From NCBI GenBank assembly GCA_965212025.1, contig OZ243039.1, forward strand, positions 1,736,001-1,800,000: 64,000 bases of DNA, in the 5' to 3' direction. Position 1 is the stretch's first letter. Every line of letters begins with the position of its first letter. Below are positions 17,401 through 25,959 of the stretch, piece by piece. Made by a program: the position numbers and the translations under genes. This DNA comes from G965212025 sp965212025. GTDB taxonomy: Bacteria; Pseudomonadota; Gammaproteobacteria; Poriferisulfidales; Oxydemutatoraceae. The notes under the pieces were generated by a model, which did not search any database, was not told the origin of the DNA, and saw only the letters and a list, made by a program, of their open reading frames with translations.

Positions 17401-20400
17401 AGCGAATTTTCCGGGCAGGCTGGCCGGAGTCAACAGTGGCACGATAGCCCGCAGTTATGCCAGCAGGCTGGGAGACGGGGACAGCCTCGTGGGCGTGAAT
17501 GACGGCGCAGTACAGGGCAGCGGATTACGCACTGTGGAGCAAATGGAGTGTTCGATGACACCGCCCGTCAATCTTTGCCGGGAAGCTGGCGTGTATCTGG
17601 ACTGGGACTCACGAATTTGGCATTTTGGGCACTCCCGCATGCTGCCCGTGCTCCGGGCAGTTACGGATGTTCCCGCTGCACCGCTTGCAGTCCGGAAAGA
17701 CTGGGGTTCAGAGGGTGGATTGATGTTGCAGTGGAAGCATCGGGGAGCTGGCGTGAATTTCTTTGAGGTGGAGGTGGACGGAACCATTCGGAATACCAAG
17801 GCGTCCCATTTCACGCTTGACAGTACATTGATGGCTGAATTGCGTGGGCGTTACGCGGGCGGCAGTGAAATCCATTATTCCATACGCGGCAGCAGGAGAG
17901 GTGTTGCGGGAGATGCAGCGTCGGGAAGTTTCCATTTGATGAACGTCCCGGGGGCGGTGGAAATCCAGACAGCTTCAGGGCTGTCGACGGTACAGGTCAC
18001 CATTGTCGAGGCTGCCGGTGACGGCTACGGGCGTGCTCCGGGCAGCAGCGCGTACGGGAAACCGGCAGGCGAAATTGCCCTGGATCTGGCATATCACGTG
18101 CGACTGTTTTCAAAAAGCCTGTTGAAGGAAGAGCGGCGCATAACACAGCAGGGATGGTCAAATTCGACCGTAGTGGAATTTTCAGGTCTGGAAGGTGGTT
18201 CCAGGTACGAAGTCAGGGTATCTGCCGAAAACAAAGCGGGCGCAGGCCCAACAACGGTGGAAGCGCCGGTTTTCACCTACGTTGCGGCGTGTCCGCGGGC
18301 AGCGGTGATAACGGCAGCAGGCTCTGGCAGCGAGGATGACCCTTGGCAGGTCGGCACACTTTGCCAATTGCAGGAAATGCGTTACGACCCTGCAGCGCAT
18401 TATCGGCTGGCAGACGATATAGACGCGGGGCAAAGCCACGGGTGGCGGGACGGAAAGGGATTTCCTCCGATTGAATATTTTTCCGGTTCTCTGGACGGGA
18501 GTGGCTACAGCGTTCTGAATCTCCTGATCAATCCCGGGCGAGTAGACCATGTTGGACTGTTCGGGAGGCTCAGCGGCGGTGCCCTGCAAAGCCTGGCGCT
18601 GGTGGATGTCACGGTGCGGGGCAGAGATGCGGTAGGGGCTCTGGCAGGACGCGTTGAGGCGAATGGCAGCATCAAGGGCAGTACGGTGACAGGCTTGACA
18701 GTCGGGCGGGATCGTGTGGGAGGAATGGCAGGTGAGAACCATGGGTTGATCGAACTCAGCCATTCGGAGTCTACCGTTGCCGGAACGGTCAGTGTCCAGG
18801 ATGACGGCAACATGATAGGCGGACTGGTGGGCAAAAACTTCCCGGGCGCGAGGATTCGCAGTTCCCACGCGAGAGGAAGTGTGGGCGGGGTAAATCACGT
18901 GGGAGGTCTGGTGGGGCTCAATGAAGCTCTGCTCCATCACAGTCACGCGTGGTCAACGGTAATCGGGCATCATTCTGTGGGCGGTCTGGCGGGTTCCAAC
19001 CATGGTTCCATAAACGGATCTTATTCGGCAGGATCAGTCAACGGGAAAGAAGCTGTGGGCGGGTTGGTGGGGCACAATTATTACAGTTCCATAGTTGACA
19101 GCCACTCGGACAGCACGGTTATCAGCGACGGGAATGGTGTGGGAGGTCTGGTGGGCACCAGCTCTGGGTCAATCCTCATAAGCCATGCGACCGGAGCAGT
19201 CAGCGGAAATTCCAGGGTAGGTGGCTTGGTGGGGCACAACGGGTTCTTGCTTAAGGAAAGCTACGCAACCGGTTCGGTCAGCGGAAATTCCCGGGTAGGC
19301 GGACTGACGGGAAACAGTGTGCGCAGCACCAACAATGACAGCAGGATTTTGGACAGTTATGCGACTGGCCTGGTTAGCGGGAATGATCAGGCGGGTACGC
19401 TGGTGGGGCACTCCACTGGCACCGGGATGGCTGCAAATTACGCCTTGGAGCAGAGTGCCGGCAGCAGCGCGCTGGAACCCGTGGGCAGCGGGGACGTCGC
19501 CACAGGAAACAGTTTTTCCCGCACGCTGGCACAATTGCAGTGTCCCCTTTCGCCGGGAGAGATGTGCCAGGGAACGGCCAGTTACTCCGGCTGGAGCACC
19601 CAAGTCTGGTATTTCGGAGACAGGCAGACGCTTCCGGTCCATCGCGCCCTGCGACCGGTGCCACCAGCTCCCCCATCCCGCCTGCAGGCGAAATGGAACC
19701 TGGAAGGTGAACTGGAATTGAGCTGGACAGCCGCGAAAACAGGAAGCCTGAACGCCGGCTATTGGGTGGAGGTGGCAGGGCATTCCCTGGAAATGGAGTC
19801 CGCGTCTTTTACGCTCGGCGGGCACCTGTTGCAAAGCCTCCGTTCCGAATATGGGAGCGGTGACTCCCTGCAGGTCAGTGTGCGTGGATATAACCGTCAT
19901 GGTGTGGGCGAAGCGACGACGCTTGCGGTCAGGCTGCTGAACTCCCCAGGTAAATTGACAGCCGTTCGGGCATCGGCGCAGGCGCTCTCGCTGCGTGTGT
20001 TGCTTATGGCTCCGGCTGACGACGGCTATGGCCAGTTACCGGAAGACCCGGCTTACGGATATACAGGTGTCGGGGTTTCCGTAGGTCTGGGCTACCGGGT
20101 ACGGCTGTACGCCGGGGGGGAACCGGTGCAGGAACGGGAGCGTACGCACACAGACGGAGAAACATCTGCGGCCGTGGAATTTTCGGGTTTGGCAGGTGAC
20201 AGCCGCTATGAAGTGGTGGCGACGTCCTATAACAGGGTTGGGGAAGGAGCGTCATTTTCCCTGTCGGTATTTACCCGTCCCTGGCAGTGTGACGGGGAAG
20301 CCCTGGCATCGGCAAGCGGCCTTGGCAGCCCTGGAAGAGAGGACAATCCCTGGCAGGTTGCCACGCTGTGCCAATTGCAGGACATTCGCTCTGCCCCTGC

Positions 20401-23400
20401 AGCCCACTACCGGCTGGCAGGCGATATTGAAGCAGGTCCATCCCGGAACTGGCGAACCGGGGAAGGCTTTGCGCCGATCACCGGTTTTTCCGGTTCCCTT
20501 GATGGTGCCGGTTATCGGATTTACCATTTAAGGGTGCGCTCCGAGATACTGGAAGATGTCGGCATGTTTGCGCAGCTTCAGGACGGTCTGTTGCAGCAGG
20601 TCGTGTTGGTGAACGCGCAGCTTTGGGGAAGCGTCAACGTGGGAGCCCTGGTGGGCAGGAACGTGGGAGGCAGGGTCGTGAACAGCGGCGCGACGGGCTC
20701 TCTTTTTGGCGGGCAGGTGGCGGGAGGACTCGTTGGCATCAACGCAGGCACGGTCAGCGGCAGCGCGGCCCGGTTGACGATAGAGCCGGGAGTTCAGGTC
20801 GCGGGTGGCCTGGTCGGGAAAAACCTGACAGGCGGGAGCATCGACACGAGTCATGCCGGAGGCTCGGTGTCGGGAACAGTCCGGGCGGGTGGTCTGGTTG
20901 CAGACAACCAGGGCTCGGTGACTGACAGTTACACAACAGCCTCTGTGATTGGGAAAGGTCTGGTTGCGGGTCTTGTGGCGAACAACCGGGGCACCGTCAG
21001 CCGTAGCTATGCGGCAGGGTCGGTGTCCGGAGCCGGACAGCCCGGAAGCTTTGCCGGCAACAGCCAGGGAGATATTGTCGACAGCCATGCGGCAGGGTTG
21101 ACCCGCGTCAATGGTGGCATCATGCCCTTTGTGGCAGATGACGCCGGGCAGGGATCAGGCTCCCTGCGGACGCAGCTGCAGCTGCGTTGCCCCACCGCCC
21201 CTGGCCTGGCGTGTGCGGGAAGGTCAACGTACTCGGGCTGGAGTGCCGAGGTCTGGTCCTTCGGCGATCACAATGCGCTGCCGGTTCTGCGTGGCTTTGA
21301 GACTCCCGGCAAACCCTTGCGCCTGCAGGCACAGTGGAAATCCCCGTCTGTCTTGCTGTTGCGCTGGGAACGCCCATTGGACGGACGTGAACGAATCGGT
21401 CACCGTGTAGAAAGCGGAGCGCTTTCCGGGGAGACGCTCTCGGATTACTTCATAGCGGGATCGGACCATCTGCAGAAGCTGCGCGCCCATCATGAAGGCG
21501 GGAGCACGCCCCTTTTAACGGTTCGTGGCTACAACCTTTACGGTGTCGGCGAAGCCGCCCGTGTTTCCGTGCGCCTGCTGGACGTTCCCGGTTCTCCGGC
21601 TGATGTGCGGGTGGTGCCGGGGATCTCCACGCTGAGACTCAGCTTTGCACCCCCTTCCAATGATGGTTATGGCCGCAGACCGGGTGACGCCGGTTATGCA
21701 GCGCCTGCGGAAGGCTTGGCTTTGCGTTTGGCTTACCGGATACGCCTGTATGCGTCCGGGGAGCTGGTACAGGAACGCGACGTTGCGCCGGTGGATCCTT
21801 TGAGCCCGGTCACGGTGGAGTTTGCGGAACTGGTGGGTGCCTCTGAATATCGGCTGGAAGCCTTTGCCCGTAACACGGTGGGTACCGGATCGCCGTCAAC
21901 GGTCCGGACGGTGACCCGCTTTCCGGAATGCGCCGGCAAAGGTCTGCAGGGCGCGCCGGGTAACGGCAGCAGCGACAACCCGTGGCAAATTGCCACGTTG
22001 TGCCAGTTACAGGACGTGCGCTCTGATCTGCAGGCCCACTACGTACTGGCGGCAGACATAGACGCCGGCCCGAGTCGGGAGTGGCAAGGCGATGCCGGCT
22101 TTCATCCGATAGAGAATTTTTCAGGCACCTTCGACGGGGCAGGACGGCAAATTTCTGCCTTGCACATTGACCGCCCGCAAACGGACGAGGTTGGCCTGTT
22201 TTCCAGGCTTGCAGAAGGCGGGACTGTCAAGGGGATGGTGCTCGTTGACGCACGGGTAAGGGGAAAAAACAGAGTCGGAGCCTTGGTCGGCTTTAACGGG
22301 GGAACTGTCATGAACAGCGTCGTGAGGTCTGCACAGGTTTTAAGCGCGGTCGGTACCAGTGTTGGCGGGCTGGTGGGTGGCAACGGGGGTTTGCTGGTCA
22401 ACAGTGGCGCCAGTGCCGTGGTTGATGGAGGCAGATACGTCGGCGGCCTGGTCGGTTATGTGAAAGGGAAAGGTCGGGTCGTGGGCAGCACGGTGAGGGC
22501 TTCGCAGGTACGCGGGCTCGAGTCTGCCGGTGGTTTGGCCGGTCGGGTCCGGGGGGGCACCATTTTGCACAGCAGCGCAGACGCGGCGGTGATCGTCTCG
22601 GGTGAAGGGCGGGACTACGCCGGCGGCCTGGTTGGCTACAGCCATGGAAGCACGATTTTGCACTGTTATGCGACAGGTTCGGCGACCGCTGGGGAAGGGG
22701 ATCACGTCGGCGGTCTGGTTGGCTTCAGCAATAGCACCATTGCATACAGCTATGCCGACGTGTCAGTCAGCGGGGATGAGCGTGTTGGTGGATTGGTGGG
22801 CTTCAACGCCGGTTCTGTCCATGCGGGCTATGCGCTCGGTACGGTACAGGGCCGTTCCTACACCGGAGGGCTGGTCGGAACCAATGTCCACCGAATTCAG
22901 GACAGCTATGCGGTGAACCCTGTTGTTGGGGAATCGGGCAGCATTGGCAGTCTGGTGGGCCATTCTGGTCCAGACGCTGCGATTGACCGCAGTTACGCCC
23001 CCGTGTCTGCGAGGGCAGCTTTGGTGGGCAGTGGCCCAACGGGTGGCGCTTCACCCCGTACTCTGACCCAGCTGCGTTGTCCGACCGTGGCGGGGCAGGT
23101 ATGCGAAGGTGCCACGACTTATGCCGGCTGGGAACCGGGAGCCTGGCATTTTGGCAATGCCCACACGCTGCCATTGCTGCGTGCGCTTGCCGATATTCCT
23201 GCCACACCGGTTGATTTGGCGGTGAGCTGGGAATCTCTGGATCACCTGCGCTTCACGTGGGCGGCGGGAAGTTCAGCGGTCGATTACTACGAACTCGAGC
23301 TGGCAGGAACAATGCGGAAAGTCACAGCGCTGACTTTTGACTTTGACGGAGATTTTCTGGCCGGGTTTCGGGAAAACAGCCAAGGGGCTTGCCCCCACCC

Positions 23401-24517
23401 GTACCAGCTTCGCGCTGTGCACGGAGATCTGGTGGGCTATCCGGCCGCCGCTTACTTCCATTTGCCGGGGCTTCCGGGCACGACGACGATAACGGAGCTT
23501 GTGCCCGGTCAGACCACTGCTCGCCTGGTGTTGGCGACCATGGGACATGACGGTTGCGCTTCCCTGGCGGTCGATGCGCCTGCGGCTTCTCCTGATCGCG
23601 CTGCGGGCTCTGGTTTTGGCTACATGGTGGTTGTGAGTGCTGCAGGGCGCAGCACCGAGACTTTTTTCCCGTCAGGTACCTTTGCCACCGAGATTGAGAT
23701 TGGTCACTTGCTGCCGTATAGAAGCTATGGCTTACAGGTCTACGCGAGTAACCGAAAGGGCGTTGGGGTGCTCGCCCGGGGATCCGAAAACTGGGGCACG
23801 TTCAGCACCATAGCGGTGCCTGGCAGACCTTCAGGTTTGCGGGTCAGATGGGAGTCCACAAATCGGGTGAACCTGGGTTGGGAAGCGGCGAGCAGCAACG
23901 GGGCGACGATAGACAGTTACCGGCTTTCCCTGGACAGAAAACGCTATTCCATCGCGGGAACTGGCACTTCTTATGTGTTGTCGGGTCATGCCTTGGCGCA
24001 GCTGCGCGAGGCGTACGCAGGAGGGGGGCAGATACGCTATTCGCTCCAGGCAGTCAACCGCGCCGGAGCAGGCGCGATGGGCACAGCAGCATTTACTTTG
24101 CTCGACGTTCTTGAAGGGACATTGGCCATGCAACTGACATCCGAAGCATACGGCCATGTACGGGTACACCTGAAATATCTGGGAGATGATGGTTATGGAC
24201 GCGCCACGCACCATGCTGATTTTGCAACCGCAGTCGATGAAGTGCCGCTTGACCTGAAGTGCCGGGTTCGACTGTCAGTTGGAGATCTGATAATGGAGCA
24301 GCATATTGATTTGCCGACATCGGCAGAAGCTGGCATGGTGGATTTTTGGGGAGTGCCGGGTGGTGCTGAACACGAAGTCCGGGCGTTCCCCCGGAACAGC
24401 GTGGCTGAAGCGTCTGGAGTGAGTGGCACTATCAACCTGGCTCCTCCGACCCGGGTGCTGGAAGAGACAGAGCCAATATTGCGCCTGAAAGTCTTTTTGG
24501 GCGGCATGGTTCGCTAA
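14444..24517 (+). CDS. Giant secreted trypsin-like protease / GLUG-repeat / Fn3-like protein B
   Basis: This is the paralogue of giant protein A (3357 residues), with the same order: signal peptide ending in FGQD, beta-rich prodomain, PA-clan protease domain, four GLUG/Fn3 super-modules and C-terminal LRLKVFLGGMVR. The presumed triad is His302, Asp350 and Ser425. The segment before the serine is 13 residues shorter than in A, and the disulfide-like cysteines there are absent. The first GLUG block is much longer than in A, with nearly repeated units such as NKGTISDSY and NEGTISNSH, so unit number has changed after duplication. Later modules are almost identical. The frame is open for 92 codons upstream of ATG 14444, but copy A has a stop there, so I take the conserved ATG. 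A secreted protease-adhesin role is inferred. Confidence 0.85.
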   Translation: MKKAGYRFPDTQRSGSHGWLKWLLVGVSLITSSSPVFGQDQESLADQGFAANPMPEVRHAREAARSVYPTRAQRLDLGAFSTQEEDKILELLSVSTVNYTGIHREVRLQRANWALVKQEDGLDVWQAHIHSPAAVRLGAYFRNFHLDPGMAVKQYSLTDEEGPVEEYTGEGRAGNRDGFWSYPMSGDAIVVEFRTPTASGLEPDAFPFAVEKVNHTFKDRNGGLSGTQLQKFQARSGACQHHDKTENTAVFVNSDMPAHVRKAASGTVLICVNGKHSSGCGTGSLLKNKSGDGALYALSVWHLFSADVDDPDADDKPYINSDFSVALKGEAAGRAQASGSRFIAGSALGDWGLVRIEGQFRGWGRYQLLNWKAHGSETFDGYVLHYSYLLPQQYSPFENASASTTFLGRRFLTPFTGYRAEFGGSGSPAFYEGTSSVMGVYVSFSGCNGVFFGMGNIYKNPRVFNALNYGDAYFHGSHFPDLVSEPDIVSEPACLVNLQAMAGSGTERNPYQVENICHLRDMGASPQSHYVQIKDIDATRVWRNGFTPIKSFSGTYDGNGYQVSNLKVNVAGEELENIGLFGRLQGGLLKRVKLVNFLTKVGVNVGSLVGLNDRGTIEDSEVDGWVDGHGIIGGLVGLNQGGVIRNSKATVRVGENSRDIFVAGGLVGQNDGGTVEGSRALGAVTGGNQVGGLVGWHLGGTISDSYSQGTVIGGSQVGGLVGVSEGNASIVKSHSSAAVLGKNRVGNLVGENKGTISDSYVKGRISGNSQIGGLAGGNKGTISDSHAEGVVFGRGGLVGGLVGKNEGTISNSHAKGAVYGSRQVGGLVGRHLGGTISGSSARNKVVGTASGIGGLVGVSEVNASIVNSHTHRDAHVSGENQIGGLAGENKGAISGSHAQGTVSGDSQVGGLAGVNEVSASIVNSRMDVSARVTGKNQVGGLVGENKGSISDSYGQGAVSGDSQTGGLAGVNSGSVRSSYSTGAIAGANFPGRLAGVNSGTIARSYASRLGDGDSLVGVNDGAVQGSGLRTVEQMECSMTPPVNLCREAGVYLDWDSRIWHFGHSRMLPVLRAVTDVPAAPLAVRKDWGSEGGLMLQWKHRGAGVNFFEVEVDGTIRNTKASHFTLDSTLMAELRGRYAGGSEIHYSIRGSRRGVAGDAASGSFHLMNVPGAVEIQTASGLSTVQVTIVEAAGDGYGRAPGSSAYGKPAGEIALDLAYHVRLFSKSLLKEERRITQQGWSNSTVVEFSGLEGGSRYEVRVSAENKAGAGPTTVEAPVFTYVAACPRAAVITAAGSGSEDDPWQVGTLCQLQEMRYDPAAHYRLADDIDAGQSHGWRDGKGFPPIEYFSGSLDGSGYSVLNLLINPGRVDHVGLFGRLSGGALQSLALVDVTVRGRDAVGALAGRVEANGSIKGSTVTGLTVGRDRVGGMAGENHGLIELSHSESTVAGTVSVQDDGNMIGGLVGKNFPGARIRSSHARGSVGGVNHVGGLVGLNEALLHHSHAWSTVIGHHSVGGLAGSNHGSINGSYSAGSVNGKEAVGGLVGHNYYSSIVDSHSDSTVISDGNGVGGLVGTSSGSILISHATGAVSGNSRVGGLVGHNGFLLKESYATGSVSGNSRVGGLTGNSVRSTNNDSRILDSYATGLVSGNDQAGTLVGHSTGTGMAANYALEQSAGSSALEPVGSGDVATGNSFSRTLAQLQCPLSPGEMCQGTASYSGWSTQVWYFGDRQTLPVHRALRPVPPAPPSRLQAKWNLEGELELSWTAAKTGSLNAGYWVEVAGHSLEMESASFTLGGHLLQSLRSEYGSGDSLQVSVRGYNRHGVGEATTLAVRLLNSPGKLTAVRASAQALSLRVLLMAPADDGYGQLPEDPAYGYTGVGVSVGLGYRVRLYAGGEPVQERERTHTDGETSAAVEFSGLAGDSRYEVVATSYNRVGEGASFSLSVFTRPWQCDGEALASASGLGSPGREDNPWQVATLCQLQDIRSAPAAHYRLAGDIEAGPSRNWRTGEGFAPITGFSGSLDGAGYRIYHLRVRSEILEDVGMFAQLQDGLLQQVVLVNAQLWGSVNVGALVGRNVGGRVVNSGATGSLFGGQVAGGLVGINAGTVSGSAARLTIEPGVQVAGGLVGKNLTGGSIDTSHAGGSVSGTVRAGGLVADNQGSVTDSYTTASVIGKGLVAGLVANNRGTVSRSYAAGSVSGAGQPGSFAGNSQGDIVDSHAAGLTRVNGGIMPFVADDAGQGSGSLRTQLQLRCPTAPGLACAGRSTYSGWSAEVWSFGDHNALPVLRGFETPGKPLRLQAQWKSPSVLLLRWERPLDGRERIGHRVESGALSGETLSDYFIAGSDHLQKLRAHHEGGSTPLLTVRGYNLYGVGEAARVSVRLLDVPGSPADVRVVPGISTLRLSFAPPSNDGYGRRPGDAGYAAPAEGLALRLAYRIRLYASGELVQERDVAPVDPLSPVTVEFAELVGASEYRLEAFARNTVGTGSPSTVRTVTRFPECAGKGLQGAPGNGSSDNPWQIATLCQLQDVRSDLQAHYVLAADIDAGPSREWQGDAGFHPIENFSGTFDGAGRQISALHIDRPQTDEVGLFSRLAEGGTVKGMVLVDARVRGKNRVGALVGFNGGTVMNSVVRSAQVLSAVGTSVGGLVGGNGGLLVNSGASAVVDGGRYVGGLVGYVKGKGRVVGSTVRASQVRGLESAGGLAGRVRGGTILHSSADAAVIVSGEGRDYAGGLVGYSHGSTILHCYATGSATAGEGDHVGGLVGFSNSTIAYSYADVSVSGDERVGGLVGFNAGSVHAGYALGTVQGRSYTGGLVGTNVHRIQDSYAVNPVVGESGSIGSLVGHSGPDAAIDRSYAPVSARAALVGSGPTGGASPRTLTQLRCPTVAGQVCEGATTYAGWEPGAWHFGNAHTLPLLRALADIPATPVDLAVSWESLDHLRFTWAAGSSAVDYYELELAGTMRKVTALTFDFDGDFLAGFRENSQGACPHPYQLRAVHGDLVGYPAAAYFHLPGLPGTTTITELVPGQTTARLVLATMGHDGCASLAVDAPAASPDRAAGSGFGYMVVVSAAGRSTETFFPSGTFATEIEIGHLLPYRSYGLQVYASNRKGVGVLARGSENWGTFSTIAVPGRPSGLRVRWESTNRVNLGWEAASSNGATIDSYRLSLDRKRYSIAGTGTSYVLSGHALAQLREAYAGGGQIRYSLQAVNRAGAGAMGTAAFTLLDVLEGTLAMQLTSEAYGHVRVHLKYLGDDGYGRATHHADFATAVDEVPLDLKCRVRLSVGDLIMEQHIDLPTSAEAGMVDFWGVPGGAEHEVRAFPRNSVAEASGVSGTINLAPPTRVLEETEPILRLKVFLGGMVR

Positions 24518-24531
24518 GGACATACGCAAAC

Positions 24532-24570
24532 TTGACAACCGCGAAAGGCGAGAGAAAGTTTTGTTTCCTG
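24532..24570. repeat. Dispersed palindromic repeat, copy 5 (one arm and core)
   Basis: TTGACAACCGCGAAAGGCGA followed by GAAAGTTTTGTTTCCTGA is a degenerate arm and core of the dispersed repeat, 14 bases after the stop of giant gene B. Confidence 0.65.
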
Positions 24571-24577
24571 AAGCGCT

Positions 24578-24605
24578 TCAAGAGAACTGGAGGGAGTTCT
24601 CTTGA
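24578..24605. promoter_or_regulatory. Perfect 11-bp inverted repeat, possible operator or terminator stem
   Basis: TCAAGAGAACT (24578-24588) and AGTTCTCTTGA (24595-24605) are perfect reverse complements around a 6-base loop. No T-run follows, which argues against a simple intrinsic terminator for giant gene B. A TATAAT at 24617-24622 lies just downstream, so the right arm would overlap the -35 region of a promoter for the next gene, as an operator might. Confidence 0.5.
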
Positions 24606-24686
24606 GCAGGGCAGGGTATAATTGCAGGTTGGTGAAACTAATGGAGGTTTCTTGGTTATGATAGGAATTATTGGTGAAAACAGGTG

Positions 24687-25454
24687 ATGGAATTATCCAG
24701 CGCCCTGTTTTTTCAGGCACGAAGCGGGCCTTTTGGGGAAGTGCAGAGCCTGAAAGACCATGACGGCAAAGTCACTGGCTATACGATCGGGAATAAAAGT
24801 TTTTTGGGCTGGGCCACACATTGGCTAAAGTACCACACGTCGGGAAAATATCGGGCGAGTGTTCGGGATGAGAGAAAAAAAATAGCCATTGTGCTCATGA
24901 GCAGTGCGAATCTTTCAGTTCGCACCATGGGGAAGTGGTCTATCTGGGAAAAAAAAGTTATTCGGAACAGAAAGAGCTTCCTGAGGGTCGCGGGGGATAT
25001 GGCAAAAGACACGGAATTTGAGTATCTTTACTGGCTTTCGCCCGGTACTGAGAAGTTGACAAAGGAAAGTGCAGAGGGAACGGCTCTGGCCACAGACACG
25101 CAGTTGGGTGCTTTGAACGACGCAAAAGACAATTTTTCTGCAGAGTTTTTCGGTGAACTGAGACAAAAAAGACGATTTGAGTCTGAATTTAAAAATCTTG
25201 GGCAGTCTGAGCAGAATGAAGTCCCAGATGCCCCGACAATGCGTTCGCTAAAAGGCTATATTGATTCGTTGTTTGATAAACATCTGGATGAAGCCAAAGG
25301 TTGTATTTCGGTTTCGCAACTCAAGTTTGCTAGTAGCCTCCCGCTTGCCGAACATGGGTTAAGCCAAGAGCAAGCGGATTTTGTTAATGTTCACTTCATC
25401 GAATTCATTTATTCTCGAAGCAAAGAGCAAGGAAACCCCTCCGTTAGGCCGTAA
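24687..25454 (+). CDS. Hypothetical protein
   Basis: I do not recognise this 255-residue protein. It has no signal peptide or obvious membrane segment. The N-terminal half is basic and aromatic (FLGWATHWLKYH, MGKWSIWEKK), and the C-terminal half is acidic with predicted helical stretches. It lies alone between giant gene B and the dockerin-like gene, behind a TATAAT box and an 11-bp inverted repeat. A GTG codon directly precedes the ATG and could also serve as start. A nine-codon frame with a good GGAGG site (ATG at 24658) ends in TGATG overlapping this start, so translational coupling is possible. Coding potential is supported only by length and position. Confidence 0.6.
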   Translation: MELSSALFFQARSGPFGEVQSLKDHDGKVTGYTIGNKSFLGWATHWLKYHTSGKYRASVRDERKKIAIVLMSSANLSVRTMGKWSIWEKKVIRNRKSFLRVAGDMAKDTEFEYLYWLSPGTEKLTKESAEGTALATDTQLGALNDAKDNFSAEFFGELRQKRRFESEFKNLGQSEQNEVPDAPTMRSLKGYIDSLFDKHLDEAKGCISVSQLKFASSLPLAEHGLSQEQADFVNVHFIEFIYSRSKEQGNPSVRP

Positions 25455-25635
25455 TTGCGCCGACTGTAGGTGCGGCAGAGCTGGTTTGGCTTGGCTGGGT
25501 TAACAATGTTTGCTGATGCAAGTCTGTGGTGTTGGCAATGGAAGGATTGTTAGGGATTTGCGACGTTGCACCGCAGTGGCTGTCTAGGCCAAGCGTATGT
25601 GAGAAGGTCGGCCTCCATCTTGGCAGACCACCTGT
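25455..25635. other. Intergenic stretch with no visible gene
   Basis: I see no gene, tRNA or clear promoter here. Together with the dispersed repeat at 25636-25732 and the following 227 bases it makes up the 505-base gap before the dockerin-like gene. Confidence 0.5.
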
Positions 25636-25732
25636 AGATTTAACAACCGCGGAGAACGCGAGACACACGAAAAAGTTTTGTTCCCTGATGAGTGCCATCT
25701 TTCGCCCTTTTCGCGTCTTTCGCGCTTAAAAA
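25636..25732. repeat. Dispersed palindromic repeat, copy 6 (complete module A)
   Basis: This is one of the two cleanest copies. It runs from GATTTAACAACCGCGGAGAA through the core AAGTTTTGTTCCCTGATGAG to the right arm CTTTCGCGCTTAAAAATA, giving roughly 97 bp able to fold into one long hairpin. No open reading frame lies inside. Confidence 0.8.
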
Positions 25733-25959
25733 TAAAAGAAAATCATGCAAAAAAAGGTGAATATTTGGCGGTGGGAAGTACGGGTATCTATTGTTTTTAA
25801 GAGGTAGGAGACTTAGAATGTCTGTATTGGTGCCTTTTACGGAGGGACGGATGGTTTGTGTGTTTTGATTAAGAGATTTTTGAAGTCCATATCTCAGGGC
25901 GATTTTCAGGAAAGTGCGGGTTTTTCAGAACCGTCGTCGGTGAATAAGGAGCTAAAGAA

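Larger units (their letters stand above)
14178..24570 (+). repeat. Large direct repeat, copy B (giant protease-GLUG gene with its promoter)
   Basis: This is the second copy of the 10 kb unit. Upstream homology begins near the CGGTCGGA shared with 1424-1431 and ends in the dispersed repeat behind the stop codon. Copy B is about 345 bases longer than copy A, mainly from extra GLUG units between about 16.5 and 17.4 kb. Confidence 0.93.
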
